A DNA stretch of 64,000 bases from Gymnothorax reevesii (taxonomy: Eukaryota; Chordata; Actinopteri; Anguilliformes; Muraenidae): NCBI GenBank assembly GCA_029721435.1, contig CM056580.1:21708367-21772366 (forward strand), given 5' to 3'. Below, one piece after another: positions 36,002 to 44,250 of the stretch; the stretch's first letter is position 1; each line of letters begins with the position of its first letter. The translations under genes were made by a program, and so were the position numbers. The notes beneath the pieces are model-generated. The model was given only the letters and a program-made list of their open reading frames with translations. It was not told where the DNA came from and ran no database searches.

Positions 36002-36499
36002 TGTTATGGCCCCAATTTGTTATTACATTCATAACACAACAGCAACAGCAAGGGACGACAAACACAGTTTCAACAACTAAAACACATTTAATTTTTAACA
36101 AAGACAAAGACTAATAACAACCTACAACTAAAGACCAAGATTGATAAATAAGAAAACAACAGAAATAATTACAGTCCCTTCTTGGTGGGGTGGCTTGGTG
36201 ATGTCCTGGATGAAGAAAATGCTCAAACACAGGCAAAGAAATCCACAAAAGAAACTACACAGGTCTTGAACAGAAATGACAGGTCTGGTCATCTTCTTGC
36301 AATTTCTCCTACTACTTTACTGTCTCAATTATTTTCCTTATATACTCTTTTGCAGACCCCACCCACATTTAGACCTCTTTTTTTTAATTTTCTGAGACTT
36401 GCCCCAGACATGTCCAGGACATGTCTAAACATGACTCCAGTCTGAGCTTAACAAAAAAAAGGTAAATACTGCCATCTAGTGGCCTATATTCACATTACA
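36002..36499 (-). repeat. 3' LTR of the Gmr1-like Gypsy element
   Basis: 498 bp with TG...CA ends on either strand. By eye it is identical to the 5' LTR at 41520-42017. A purine-rich stretch next to its inner edge (TTGGAATGGAGG on the minus strand, 36500-36511) is the likely polypurine tract. Confidence 0.92.
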
Positions 36500-36629
36500 C
36501 CTCCATTCCAAAAGGGAAAAATTTTGACTCATAAAGGCAAAATTTTTCTTTTCAATACAAAATGGTTAAGTGAACACTTGTCTATATAATATCATACAAT
36601 ATTCAAACACATGATATATATATACACAT

Positions 36630-37170
36630 TCAAACACGGGATAAGCAATCAGCAATTACATTGTCTGTACCCTTCACATGCTTAATTTCCAAGTCAAACT
36701 CCTGTAAAATCAAACTCCAATTCAACAATCTCCGATTCTTGTTTTTCATCTTACTCAAAAACATTAACGGATTGTGGTCAGTGTACACAATCATTGGCTT
36801 TTGTCCTGTACAAACATAAACCTCAAAGTGTTGTATAGAAAGGACCAGAGCCAACAGTTCCTTCTCTATTGTGGAATAGTTCCTTTGGTGGCGATTGAAC
36901 TTCCTGGAGAAGTATGCCACGGGATGCTCAATGTCATCAGAGTCACTTCTCTGTAGGAGCACAGATCCACAAGCTTAGTCGCTAGCATTGACCGCGATGG
37001 AGAACGGTTTGTTGAAGTCAGGAGATTTGAGCACGGGGAAGTGACACAGCAGAGACTTCAGGTGATCGAAGGCTCTCTGGCATGCATCATCCCAGGTGAA
37101 CTTTACGCCTTTCTTCAGTTGGTTAGTTAGACTGAGAGCAATCTCAGCAAAGTTCTTGCAGAACTTGCAG
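36630..37170 (-). pseudogene. Gypsy RNase H end of pol, separated by a frameshift and a stop
   Basis: The region continues the polyprotein in a different frame from about 37170. It contains the RT-RNase H connection and, in the open part (36630-36962), EHPVAYFSRKFN, YSTIEKELLAL and VYTDHNPLMFL, the signature of Gypsy RNase H, ending ADCLSRV. A TAA stop lies in this frame at 36975-36977 (plus-strand TTA), just before the open part. RNase H would remove RNA from the RNA-DNA hybrid. With both breaks, this copy should lack it. Either break could be a sequencing error; no programmed-shift signal was evident. Confidence 0.85.
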
Positions 37171-40100
37171 AAAGTACCCGATCATTCCAAGGAAGCGGCG
37201 CAAAGCTTTTTTGTTGTCAGGAACTGGAAAGTCCATGATGGCTTGGACTTTAGCATTTATGGGTGCCACCTTACCCTGGCCTATGACGTAGCCAAGATAG
37301 GTGACAGTAGCACAACCAAAGTCACTCTTGTTCAGGTTAACAGTCAGGTTAGCCTGGGTCAGGCGCTGGAACAACGTCTCTACATCTTTCAGATGTTCTT
37401 CCCAGGAGTCACTCCATGTGATCAGGTCGTCGATGTACGCACCCGTGTGTGGCAATCCGGCGATTGTAGACTGTATCATCCTTTGGAACGTGGCTGGGGC
37501 ATTTTTCATGCCAAAAGGTAGGACTTCATACTGGTACAATCCAGATGGTGTGGCAAAAGCAGAGATGCTCTTGGCCCTCTCAGTTAAAGGCACACACCAA
37601 TAACCCTTCAATAAATCAATCTTGGTCAGAAACCTTGCTTGCCCTACACTATCAATACAATCATCAATCCTAGGTATTGGAAACACATCAGTTCTAGTTA
37701 CAGCATTGACTTTGCGATAATCTGTACAGAATCTAGTACTTCCATCAGGTTTTGGAACTAGCACACAGGGTGAACTCCAATCGGAGTTGGAGGGTCTGAT
37801 AATATCATGTTTTAACATGTACTCAACCTCTTTCTCAGCAATCTTTCTCTTTTCAGGATTCATCCGGTATGGATGCTGTTTTATTGGTTTGGCATCACCA
37901 ACATCTACATCATGAGAGGCTACAGTAACTCTCTTTGGAACATCAGGAAACAAATCCTCATATTTCTTGATCAACCTTTCAAACTGATCTCTCTGTGAGG
38001 GTTCTAAGTGCTGGAGTTTTACATCAAGATTTTGCAACACTTCAGTGTTTGACAATTTACATGAAAGAACTTCAGCTTTAATTCTTGGTTCATCATCTTG
38101 AAACTCCCCCTCATCTTCACACGTTTCGACCATTGGAGAATCTGAAGTGACAGCTGCAACCCTAGCATTTCTGTCATGATAAGGCTTTAGCATGTTAATA
38201 TGACACAATTGTTTTGGTTTTCTCCTATCTGGAGTCTTCACAATGTAATTGAGATCATTGAGTTTTGTCAGAATTTCATAAGGACCATGAAATCTAGCCT
38301 GCAATGGATTGGACTGCAAGGGAAACAACACAAGGACCATTTCTCCTGGTTTAAACTCACGGCTTCTAGCCTTATGATCATACCAAGTTTTCATTTTTCC
38401 CTGACTTGATTTCAAGTTCTCTTTGGCAAGGTCACAAGCTGCACGCAATCTTTCCTTGAACTTGCTAACATAGTCTAACAGACTGATTTGCGGCTCTTCC
38501 TCTTGCCATTGTTCACTCAATAATAGCAAAGGTCCTCTCACTTCATGACCAAACACTAGCTCAAATGGACTGAATCCAGTAGACTCCTGCACTGCTTCTC
38601 TAGCTGCAAACAACAGCAAATGAACCCCTTCATCCCAGTCTTTCTCATGGTCATAACAATAAGTCCTCATCATTGTCTTGAGAGTGGAATGAAACCGCTC
38701 TAAGGCACCCTGACTTTCTGGATGATAGGCACTAGAAAGAATCTGCTTTGCACCTAGTTCATACACAACCTGCTGAAACAATCCTGAAGTGAAATTGCTA
38801 CCCTGGTCTGACTGAATTTCCCTGGGAAGGCCAAACAACGTGAAGAACTTCATCAAAGCCTTCGAGATTGTAGTTGCCTTGATGTTACGTAGAGGTATGG
38901 CTTCAGGGAATCTGGTAGATGCACACATGATTGTCAACAAGTACTGATTTCCAGATCTAGTCTTGGGTAATGGACCAACGCAATCAACAATGACCCTAGA
39001 GAATGGCTCCCCAAATGCTGGGATAGGCTGCAATGGAGCTACAGGTGGGTCTAACTGGTGTTTTCCAACTACCTGACAAGTGTGACAGGTTTTGCAAAAG
39101 TTGGAAACGTCTTTCCGAAGCCCAGGCCAAAAGAAGTGTTTCATGATCTTATCAACAGTCTTGTTAACACCAAGATGACCTCCTAAAGGTAAACTATGAG
39201 CCATTGTTAAGATCTCATTCCTGTAGACCTTCGGAACAACAATTTGCCTGACCACTGCCCAATCTGCATTGGCAGGGATATCAGGAGGGCGCCACTTCCG
39301 CATCAACACACCATCCTTGAGATAATACCCAACTGGAACTGCATCTATTTCTTTTTCAGGAAGGGCTCTCCTCTTTTGAACACAAATTTCAGGATCATTA
39401 GTTTGCTCCTCAATCAACCGCTTTCTGGACAGAGACAAGTCTCCAGACACATCAGAATCACCAAACCCCTCTGGCTGGCTGAATAGAGAACTGATAAAAG
39501 TATCTGATAAGTCCTCAAACGGAGAAACCATAGTAGGCCAATCAGAGTCATGAGGCAAACCACCTGAGTCCTGACTATTCAATGTGCTGGGTGGCACCAC
39601 AACATCTTCTTCTTTAGGCTTCTTGACCATAGCACGAGTCACTGCGCAAGAAGGATACAGAGATGGGTCCTCATCCCCATCTTCAGTGCTCGGCTGTGAA
39701 GTAAGATGTACAGGGGGAACTACTTTGCCCCCAGCCAGGTCATTGCCTAGCAACAGAGAAACACCCTTTATAGGTAGACTTGACATAAGTCCCACCTTTA
39801 CCTGTCCTGTAACTAAATCTGACTTCAAGAATATAGAGCGCAGGGGTACAGATACAGTCCTCCCTTCAATACCTTGTACAAGTATGAAATCCCCTGAAGC
39901 GGTCTCATCACGTAACTCCAAAGAGTCCATCAACAAAAGTGACTGAGAAGCTCCGGTATCCCTTAGGATATATATGGGGACAGGAGTAGTATGCTCATTC
40001 AGAGCCACAGATCCCTCTGACACAAATGGAAGAAATTCCTCCCTCACGAAGTCAGCTGTATCAGGCTTTTTAGCCCCACAAGAAGCAGGCAATTTAGCAG

Positions 40101-41436
40101 ATTGGTTATCTACTACAGGGGTTTCTAACCTTGTTTTCACAAAGGCATTTGGTTTGGTATCCTTTTCTTTTTCTTTCTTAGCTTTAAGGAACCAACAGTT
40201 AGTTGTAACATGACCAGATTTCTTGCAATAACTGCAAACTAGACCACTTTTGTCACTGTCAGCTTTCACACTTTGATCAGACCTGTTTCTGGATTTCTGA
40301 GCACCATCACCAGATTTGTCTTTGTCTTTGGGTGAGGAATCTTGGGTATCACCGTAACCCTTTTTCTGAAATTGGGACCATCTATTATTACTGCTAGACT
40401 GAAATTTGGACTTATGTGTGAGAACATATTCATCTGCAAATTTGGCAGCTGATTGCAAATTCAGTGCTTGCTTCTCATTAAGGTAGGTCTTAACATCATC
40501 TTTAACACAGTTCTTGAATTCTTCAACTAACACCATCTCTTTTAGTGAGTTGAAATCATCCTTGACCTCCATAGAAGTACACCAGCGCTCAAAGCAAACC
40601 TGCTTTTCATTAGCAAATTCAACATAAGTCTGATTTTCAGATTTCTTCAGACCTCTGAATTTCTGTCGGTAAGCCTCTGGAACCAACTCATAAGCTCTCA
40701 AAATAACCTTTTTGACAACTTCATAATCAGAGGAATCTTCTGCAGACAAAGCCGAATAGGCTTGTTGAGCTTTACCCTTGAGGACAGTTTGCAACATCAG
40801 AGGCCAGTGTTCCTTTGGCCACTGGCAACTCTTCGCTACCTTTTCAAAACACTGGAAATAGTTGTCAACATCCTTTTCTGAAAATGGAGGCACCAGTTTT
40901 ACCTCCTGGCTAGCCCGAAATTTATTTTCAGTTTGAATTTTTATTTTTAGTTGCTCCATTTGGAGTCTTTCTTCTCTATCGAATTTCTCTAATTCAAAAT
41001 CTCTCTGTCTTGCAAATTTTTCTAACTCAAATTCTCTTTGTTTTTCTTCTCTTGCTAATTTTTCTAACTCAAACTGCCTTTGTTTTTCTTTTTCTTCCCT
41101 CTCAAATTCTCTTTGTTTTTCTTTTTCCTCCCTTTCTTTTTCTCTTTCCTCCCTTTCAATCTCTAGCATTTTTAATTTAAGTTCCATTTCTATATTTGGA
41201 TTTTCCACTGGAAACTGTTCCAGATCTCCTGGTGCAAACACATTTTCATCAATGTAATATTCAACTATCTCTCTAGCCAGTCTTGCTTTTCGCATGGCTG
41301 GTTTTACCTCTGTCAACTCCAACTGTCTGCAAATTTCTAGCAGTTCTGTCTTTTTAAAAGACTTCAAAACCCCTACGGTTGGTGATGCCAAGAAATCATC
41401 CATTGCTGTTGTCAATATATATCTAGGAAAATTCAC
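37144..41436 (-). CDS. gag-pol: Gag-protease-integrase-RT polyprotein of the Gmr1-like element
   Basis: 1430 codons, one frame. Residues about 85-165 are a charged coiled coil rich in E, K and R. About 178-345 is the capsid, whose later half (YRQKFRGLKK, RWCTSMEV, LVEEFKNCV) has SCAN-like character. A CCHC zinc knuckle (CSYCKKSGHVTTNC) lies near 400. Protease has DTGAS near 490 and GNDLAGG near 565. Integrase has an H2C2 zinc finger (about 744-787), then a D, D-x35-E core with SDQGSNF near 876 and Glu near 912, and a GPY-type C-terminal region near 1045-1090. RT follows (about 1180-1418) with YIDD near 1332. The frame ends early, at the frameshift after GMIGYF. Products would act in cytoplasmic particles and at integration in the nucleus. 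The ATG used is the first in the frame; the one at codon 12 is also possible. Confidence 0.93.
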   Translation of the reverse strand: MNFPRYILTTAMDDFLASPTVGVLKSFKKTELLEICRQLELTEVKPAMRKARLAREIVEYYIDENVFAPGDLEQFPVENPNIEMELKLKMLEIEREEREKEREEKEKQREFEREEKEKQRQFELEKLAREEKQREFELEKFARQRDFELEKFDREERLQMEQLKIKIQTENKFRASQEVKLVPPFSEKDVDNYFQCFEKVAKSCQWPKEHWPLMLQTVLKGKAQQAYSALSAEDSSDYEVVKKVILRAYELVPEAYRQKFRGLKKSENQTYVEFANEKQVCFERWCTSMEVKDDFNSLKEMVLVEEFKNCVKDDVKTYLNEKQALNLQSAAKFADEYVLTHKSKFQSSSNNRWSQFQKKGYGDTQDSSPKDKDKSGDGAQKSRNRSDQSVKADSDKSGLVCSYCKKSGHVTTNCWFLKAKKEKEKDTKPNAFVKTRLETPVVDNQSAKLPASCGAKKPDTADFVREEFLPFVSEGSVALNEHTTPVPIYILRDTGASQSLLLMDSLELRDETASGDFILVQGIEGRTVSVPLRSIFLKSDLVTGQVKVGLMSSLPIKGVSLLLGNDLAGGKVVPPVHLTSQPSTEDGDEDPSLYPSCAVTRAMVKKPKEEDVVVPPSTLNSQDSGGLPHDSDWPTMVSPFEDLSDTFISSLFSQPEGFGDSDVSGDLSLSRKRLIEEQTNDPEICVQKRRALPEKEIDAVPVGYYLKDGVLMRKWRPPDIPANADWAVVRQIVVPKVYRNEILTMAHSLPLGGHLGVNKTVDKIMKHFFWPGLRKDVSNFCKTCHTCQVVGKHQLDPPVAPLQPIPAFGEPFSRVIVDCVGPLPKTRSGNQYLLTIMCASTRFPEAIPLRNIKATTISKALMKFFTLFGLPREIQSDQGSNFTSGLFQQVVYELGAKQILSSAYHPESQGALERFHSTLKTMMRTYCYDHEKDWDEGVHLLLFAAREAVQESTGFSPFELVFGHEVRGPLLLLSEQWQEEEPQISLLDYVSKFKERLRAACDLAKENLKSSQGKMKTWYDHKARSREFKPGEMVLVLFPLQSNPLQARFHGPYEILTKLNDLNYIVKTPDRRKPKQLCHINMLKPYHDRNARVAAVTSDSPMVETCEDEGEFQDDEPRIKAEVLSCKLSNTEVLQNLDVKLQHLEPSQRDQFERLIKKYEDLFPDVPKRVTVASHDVDVGDAKPIKQHPYRMNPEKRKIAEKEVEYMLKHDIIRPSNSDWSSPCVLVPKPDGSTRFCTDYRKVNAVTRTDVFPIPRIDDCIDSVGQARFLTKIDLLKGYWCVPLTERAKSISAFATPSGLYQYEVLPFGMKNAPATFQRMIQSTIAGLPHTGAYIDDLITWSDSWEEHLKDVETLFQRLTQANLTVNLNKSDFGCATVTYLGYVIGQGKVAPINAKVQAIMDFPVPDNKKALRRFLGMIGYFLQVLQELC

Positions 41437-41489
41437 AAAAACAATTTCACAATTTGGAATGTTAGATTTTCAATAAATTACTCACACAA

Positions 41490-41519
41490 TGGTCTATCCC
41501 GGACCTTGAGCCCCCAATT
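41490..41519 (-). promoter_or_regulatory. Probable primer-binding site
   Basis: Just inside the 5' LTR the minus strand reads AATTGGGGGCTC, AAG, GTCCGGGAT. Apart from the three extra bases this resembles the complement of the tRNA-Pro 3' end (TGGGGGCTCGTCCGGGAT). The assignment is by eye. Confidence 0.6.
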
Positions 41520-42017
41520 TGTTATGGCCCCAATTTGTTATTACATTCATAACACAACAGCAACAGCAAGGGACGACAAACACAGTTTCAACAACTAAAA
41601 CACATTTAATTTTTAACAAAGACAAAGACTAATAACAACCTACAACTAAAGACCAAGATTGATAAATAAGAAAACAACAGAAATAATTACAGTCCCTTCT
41701 TGGTGGGGTGGCTTGGTGATGTCCTGGATGAAGAAAATGCTCAAACACAGGCAAAGAAATCCACAAAAGAAACTACACAGGTCTTGAACAGAAATGACAG
41801 GTCTGGTCATCTTCTTGCAATTTCTCCTACTACTTTACTGTCTCAATTATTTTCCTTATATACTCTTTTGCAGACCCCACCCACATTTAGACCTCTTTTT
41901 TTTAATTTTCTGAGACTTGCCCCAGACATGTCCAGGACATGTCTAAACATGACTCCAGTCTGAGCTTAACAAAAAAAAGGTAAATACTGCCATCTAGTGG
42001 CCTATATTCACATTACA
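41520..42017 (-). repeat. 5' LTR of the Gmr1-like Gypsy element
   Basis: 498 bp, TGTAATGTGAAT at its start and CCATAACA at its end on the minus strand, apparently identical to the 3' LTR. A TATA box (GTATATAAGG on the minus strand, about 41855-41866) suggests the promoter. Confidence 0.92.
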
Positions 42018-43270
42018 AATGAGTGAGTATTTACAGTGTGGGCCCTCCTTCTTCATCACTCCTGCCATTCGCTGTGGTATGCTGACCATCAGCCTCTGTG
42101 CCAAATCCTGACTGATGGCGATTCATTCTTGTTTCATTAGTGCTTGAAGTTGATCACAAATTTTGGGCTTCTACTTCTCCACCCACTTGTTGAGGATAGA
42201 CCATAAGTCCATGACCGGATTAAGATCTGGGAGTTTCCAGGCTTTGTTATCATTTCTGCCTTTTGATATGCCACATTATGCTGGAAAACCTACAGATCTT
42301 CACCAAATTGCTCCTGGATTGTAAGGAGAAATTGCTCTTGGAGAATGTCTTGATACCATTCCGCATTCATGGCAGTGTTTTTGAAGAGAATAGTGAGTTA
42401 CCCTGCTCCCTTGAATGAGAAGCAACCACATTCACAGATAGTCTCAGTATCCTTTACTGTTGGGACATCTCACAGGACTCATTGTTCACTTTGTCGTCTC
42501 CAAAAATGAGATTTTCCAGCTGTCTAAAGCTGGAGAAGTGGCCTTCATCAGAGAAAATAACACTGCACCAACTTCTACAATCCAGTCCTTGTACTTCCTA
42601 CTGAAACTCAGCTCCTCCTTGATGTTTTTCTTGGAGAGAAGAAGCTTCTTCCCTGCCCTCTTGACTCAAGGCCATTGTCCAAAAGTCTTCACTTCACCGT
42701 CCATGCTGATGCACAAACACCCACACGCAGCTAATCTTGAGCAAGGTCTGCACGGGTGGCAACACAATCCCACTGCTGACTCCTCAAGAGGAGCAAATCC
42801 CAGCACTTGCTGTACTCTGTATACGAGACATTACTGTAAAGCGCTTTGTGTCATCTGACTAGAAAGGCGCTATGTAAATGTAGTCCATTTACCATTTGCC
42901 ATTTACCACTCTCAGATGTCCTGAAACCTTTTTCTTTTTTGCGCTCGTACCTCTGTCCTTGAAGTTCTTTATAACCAGGTGAATAGTCCTTTCAGGTACA
43001 ATATTTTTAGCAGCAATTTCCTTGCATATGATGTAATTCTAATACAAAGCCATGATGGCTGCATTAGTTTCTTTGGAGGTAACCAAAACACAAGGAAACA
43101 TTGATTCCAAGTGCTTCTTCTATTCTTCTAGCAATCATTCTGTTTGTAAAATTTAATGAAAATGGTAGCGTGACCTCAGCTGACCTGTACTCACTTGCAC
43201 TCTCCCCTCTGCTATCGATATGATTCCGAAGTGAGGTTAGGTGATTCTGTGCCAGGGTCAAAATACTGTA
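42018..43270 (-). pseudogene. Tc1-like transposase relic, main piece
   Basis: Minus-strand translation gives degenerate Tc1 transposase words: NAEWYQDILQEQFLLTIQEQ and a following VFQH.N..Y.KA, equivalent to the conserved catalytic FQxDNxPxH block, here with the Asp lost. The downstream WxxSPDLNPIE block has decayed. The N-terminal half is disrupted near 42720-42895 by a LINE 3' scrap. The left border of this relic continues at 35835-36001 across the Gypsy insertion. It is long dead. Confidence 0.65.
42720..42895 (+). mobile_element. LINE 3'-end scrap
   Basis: The words TAAAGCGCTTTGTGTCATCT and AAAGGCGCTATGTAAATGTA followed by a CCATTTACCATTTGCC tail are typical of a fish LINE 3' end with a short tandem tail. 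It lies in the Tc1-like relic. Confidence 0.6.
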
Positions 43271-43450
43271 ACGGATAGCCTGAGCGATGATTTCTGATTC
43301 CTCATATGAATAACACGGAGCAATTTCAACAACTTCAGAAGTTTACTTGGTTTCAGCTCAACTTTACATGGCATCCCGGGTTGGGAAAAAATGCCGAACT
43401 CCAAAAAAAGAAACCCCTTCCTCCTTCCTTTCCCCCCCTCCTCTCTCCTT

Positions 43451-43472
43451 CCGCCCCCCCCCCCCTCCCACC
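43451..43472. repeat. C-rich homopolymer tract
   Basis: A run of CCGCCCCCCCCCCCCTCCC, in a pyrimidine-rich stretch from about 43420. Confidence 0.9.
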
Positions 43473-43589
43473 TTCAGATCTGGCTAATAACTAGGGCATC
43501 TTTTCCCCCCAGTAACACACCTCCAAACCACAGTGTTCATGAACTTATGCCTGAACAACCACCAGTTCTGACTGCGTCCGGGTCGCTAC

Positions 43590-43995
43590 AATACAACTCT
43601 TTGCAATACATTGACCAGGAGATGGGTGAGAGCCCGTGCCGCCTGATGGAACCCTGCATGTGAAACTGGCTCTCAACTCCTTGCTCATTACCAGTCTTGG
43701 CACGTCACCTTTACAGTATTGTTTAGGTTACCAACCGCCTTTGTTCTAGACAGAGGAGAGGGAGGTGGCAGTACCCTCCTCTCAGATCCTGGTCCAGCAT
43801 GTCCACCGGGGATGGATGAAAGCTTGTGCACTTCTACCTAAGCCTGTCTGTGCCTTCCGGAAGCAGGTCTGTCGTCACCCTTCAGCTCCTCCCTACCAAG
43901 CGGGACAGAAAGTGAAGTCGGCCACGAAGGAGATCCTTCTCCAGAAGACGCCAAAGAAGCTCACTCCACGGCTCATTGGCCCATGCCAGTGGCGT
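43590..43995 (+). pseudogene. Ty3/Gypsy integrase C-terminal scrap
   Basis: Plus-strand coding contains LGTSPLQYCLGYQPPLF (the integrase core tail, normally GMSPFECSLGYQPPLF), then EVAVPSSQILVQ, YQAGQKVKSATKEILL and KLTPRLIGP, the conserved GQKVWLS...KLAPRFIGPF region of many fish Gypsy elements. It differs from the Gmr1-like copy, so it belongs to another Gypsy lineage. A stop near 43750 breaks it. It ends at 43990, where another repeat starts. Confidence 0.72.
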
Positions 43996-44250
43996 AGCCA
44001 GAACTTAAAATTGGGTGGGCACTTAATATCACTTTAAAACAATAATTTGTTCTTACTCGATCTCAATCATTTCTTCTAATCAACTTTAGAAAAACCCGAA
44101 AACACTCCGCAGGTGTTGCTTATTCACCTCGTTTAGGCAAAACGACAATCATTCAATTGGACGCGCAATTTTGTGCATTTCAAATCAGTGGCAATTAGCC
44201 AGAACTGAAAATTGAGCAGCCACGTAGCATCACCTTACAACAAGTATTAG
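43987..44250 (+). repeat. Tandem repeat of a hAT-like terminus
   Basis: CAGTGGCGTAGCCAGAACTT at 43987 looks like a hAT inverted-repeat end. A related block, CAGTGGCAATTAGCCAGAAC, recurs at about 44187 and is followed by similar bases for about 80 nt. The opposite end was not found in the window. Confidence 0.5.

Larger units (their letters stand above)
36002..42017 (-). mobile_element. Gmr1-like Ty3/Gypsy LTR retrotransposon, 6.0 kb
   Basis: Two 498-bp LTRs flank one long minus-strand polyprotein frame. Domain order is gag, protease, integrase, reverse transcriptase, RNase H. Integrase ahead of RT is the Ty1/copia-like order known among Ty3/Gypsy elements only in the Gmr1-like group of deuterostomes, first described from cod. 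Flanks are AATT (35998-36001) and AATG (42018-42021), a 4-bp target duplication with one mismatch. LTR identity implies recent insertion. The target was an older Tc1-like relic. Confidence 0.92.

Noticed and set aside
36182..36445. 87-codon frame repeated at 41700-41963
   Set aside because: It is simply the opposite strand of the two LTRs; the repeat of the frame reflects LTR identity, not a gene.
37144..37175. Programmed ribosomal frameshift in pol
   Set aside because: The shift falls between RT and RNase H, with no slippery heptamer or downstream structure that I could see, and a further stop follows.
37096..37521. 141-codon plus-strand frame and others opposite the pol gene
   Set aside because: They lie antisense to the Gypsy polyprotein and carry no domain; shadows of the real coding strand.
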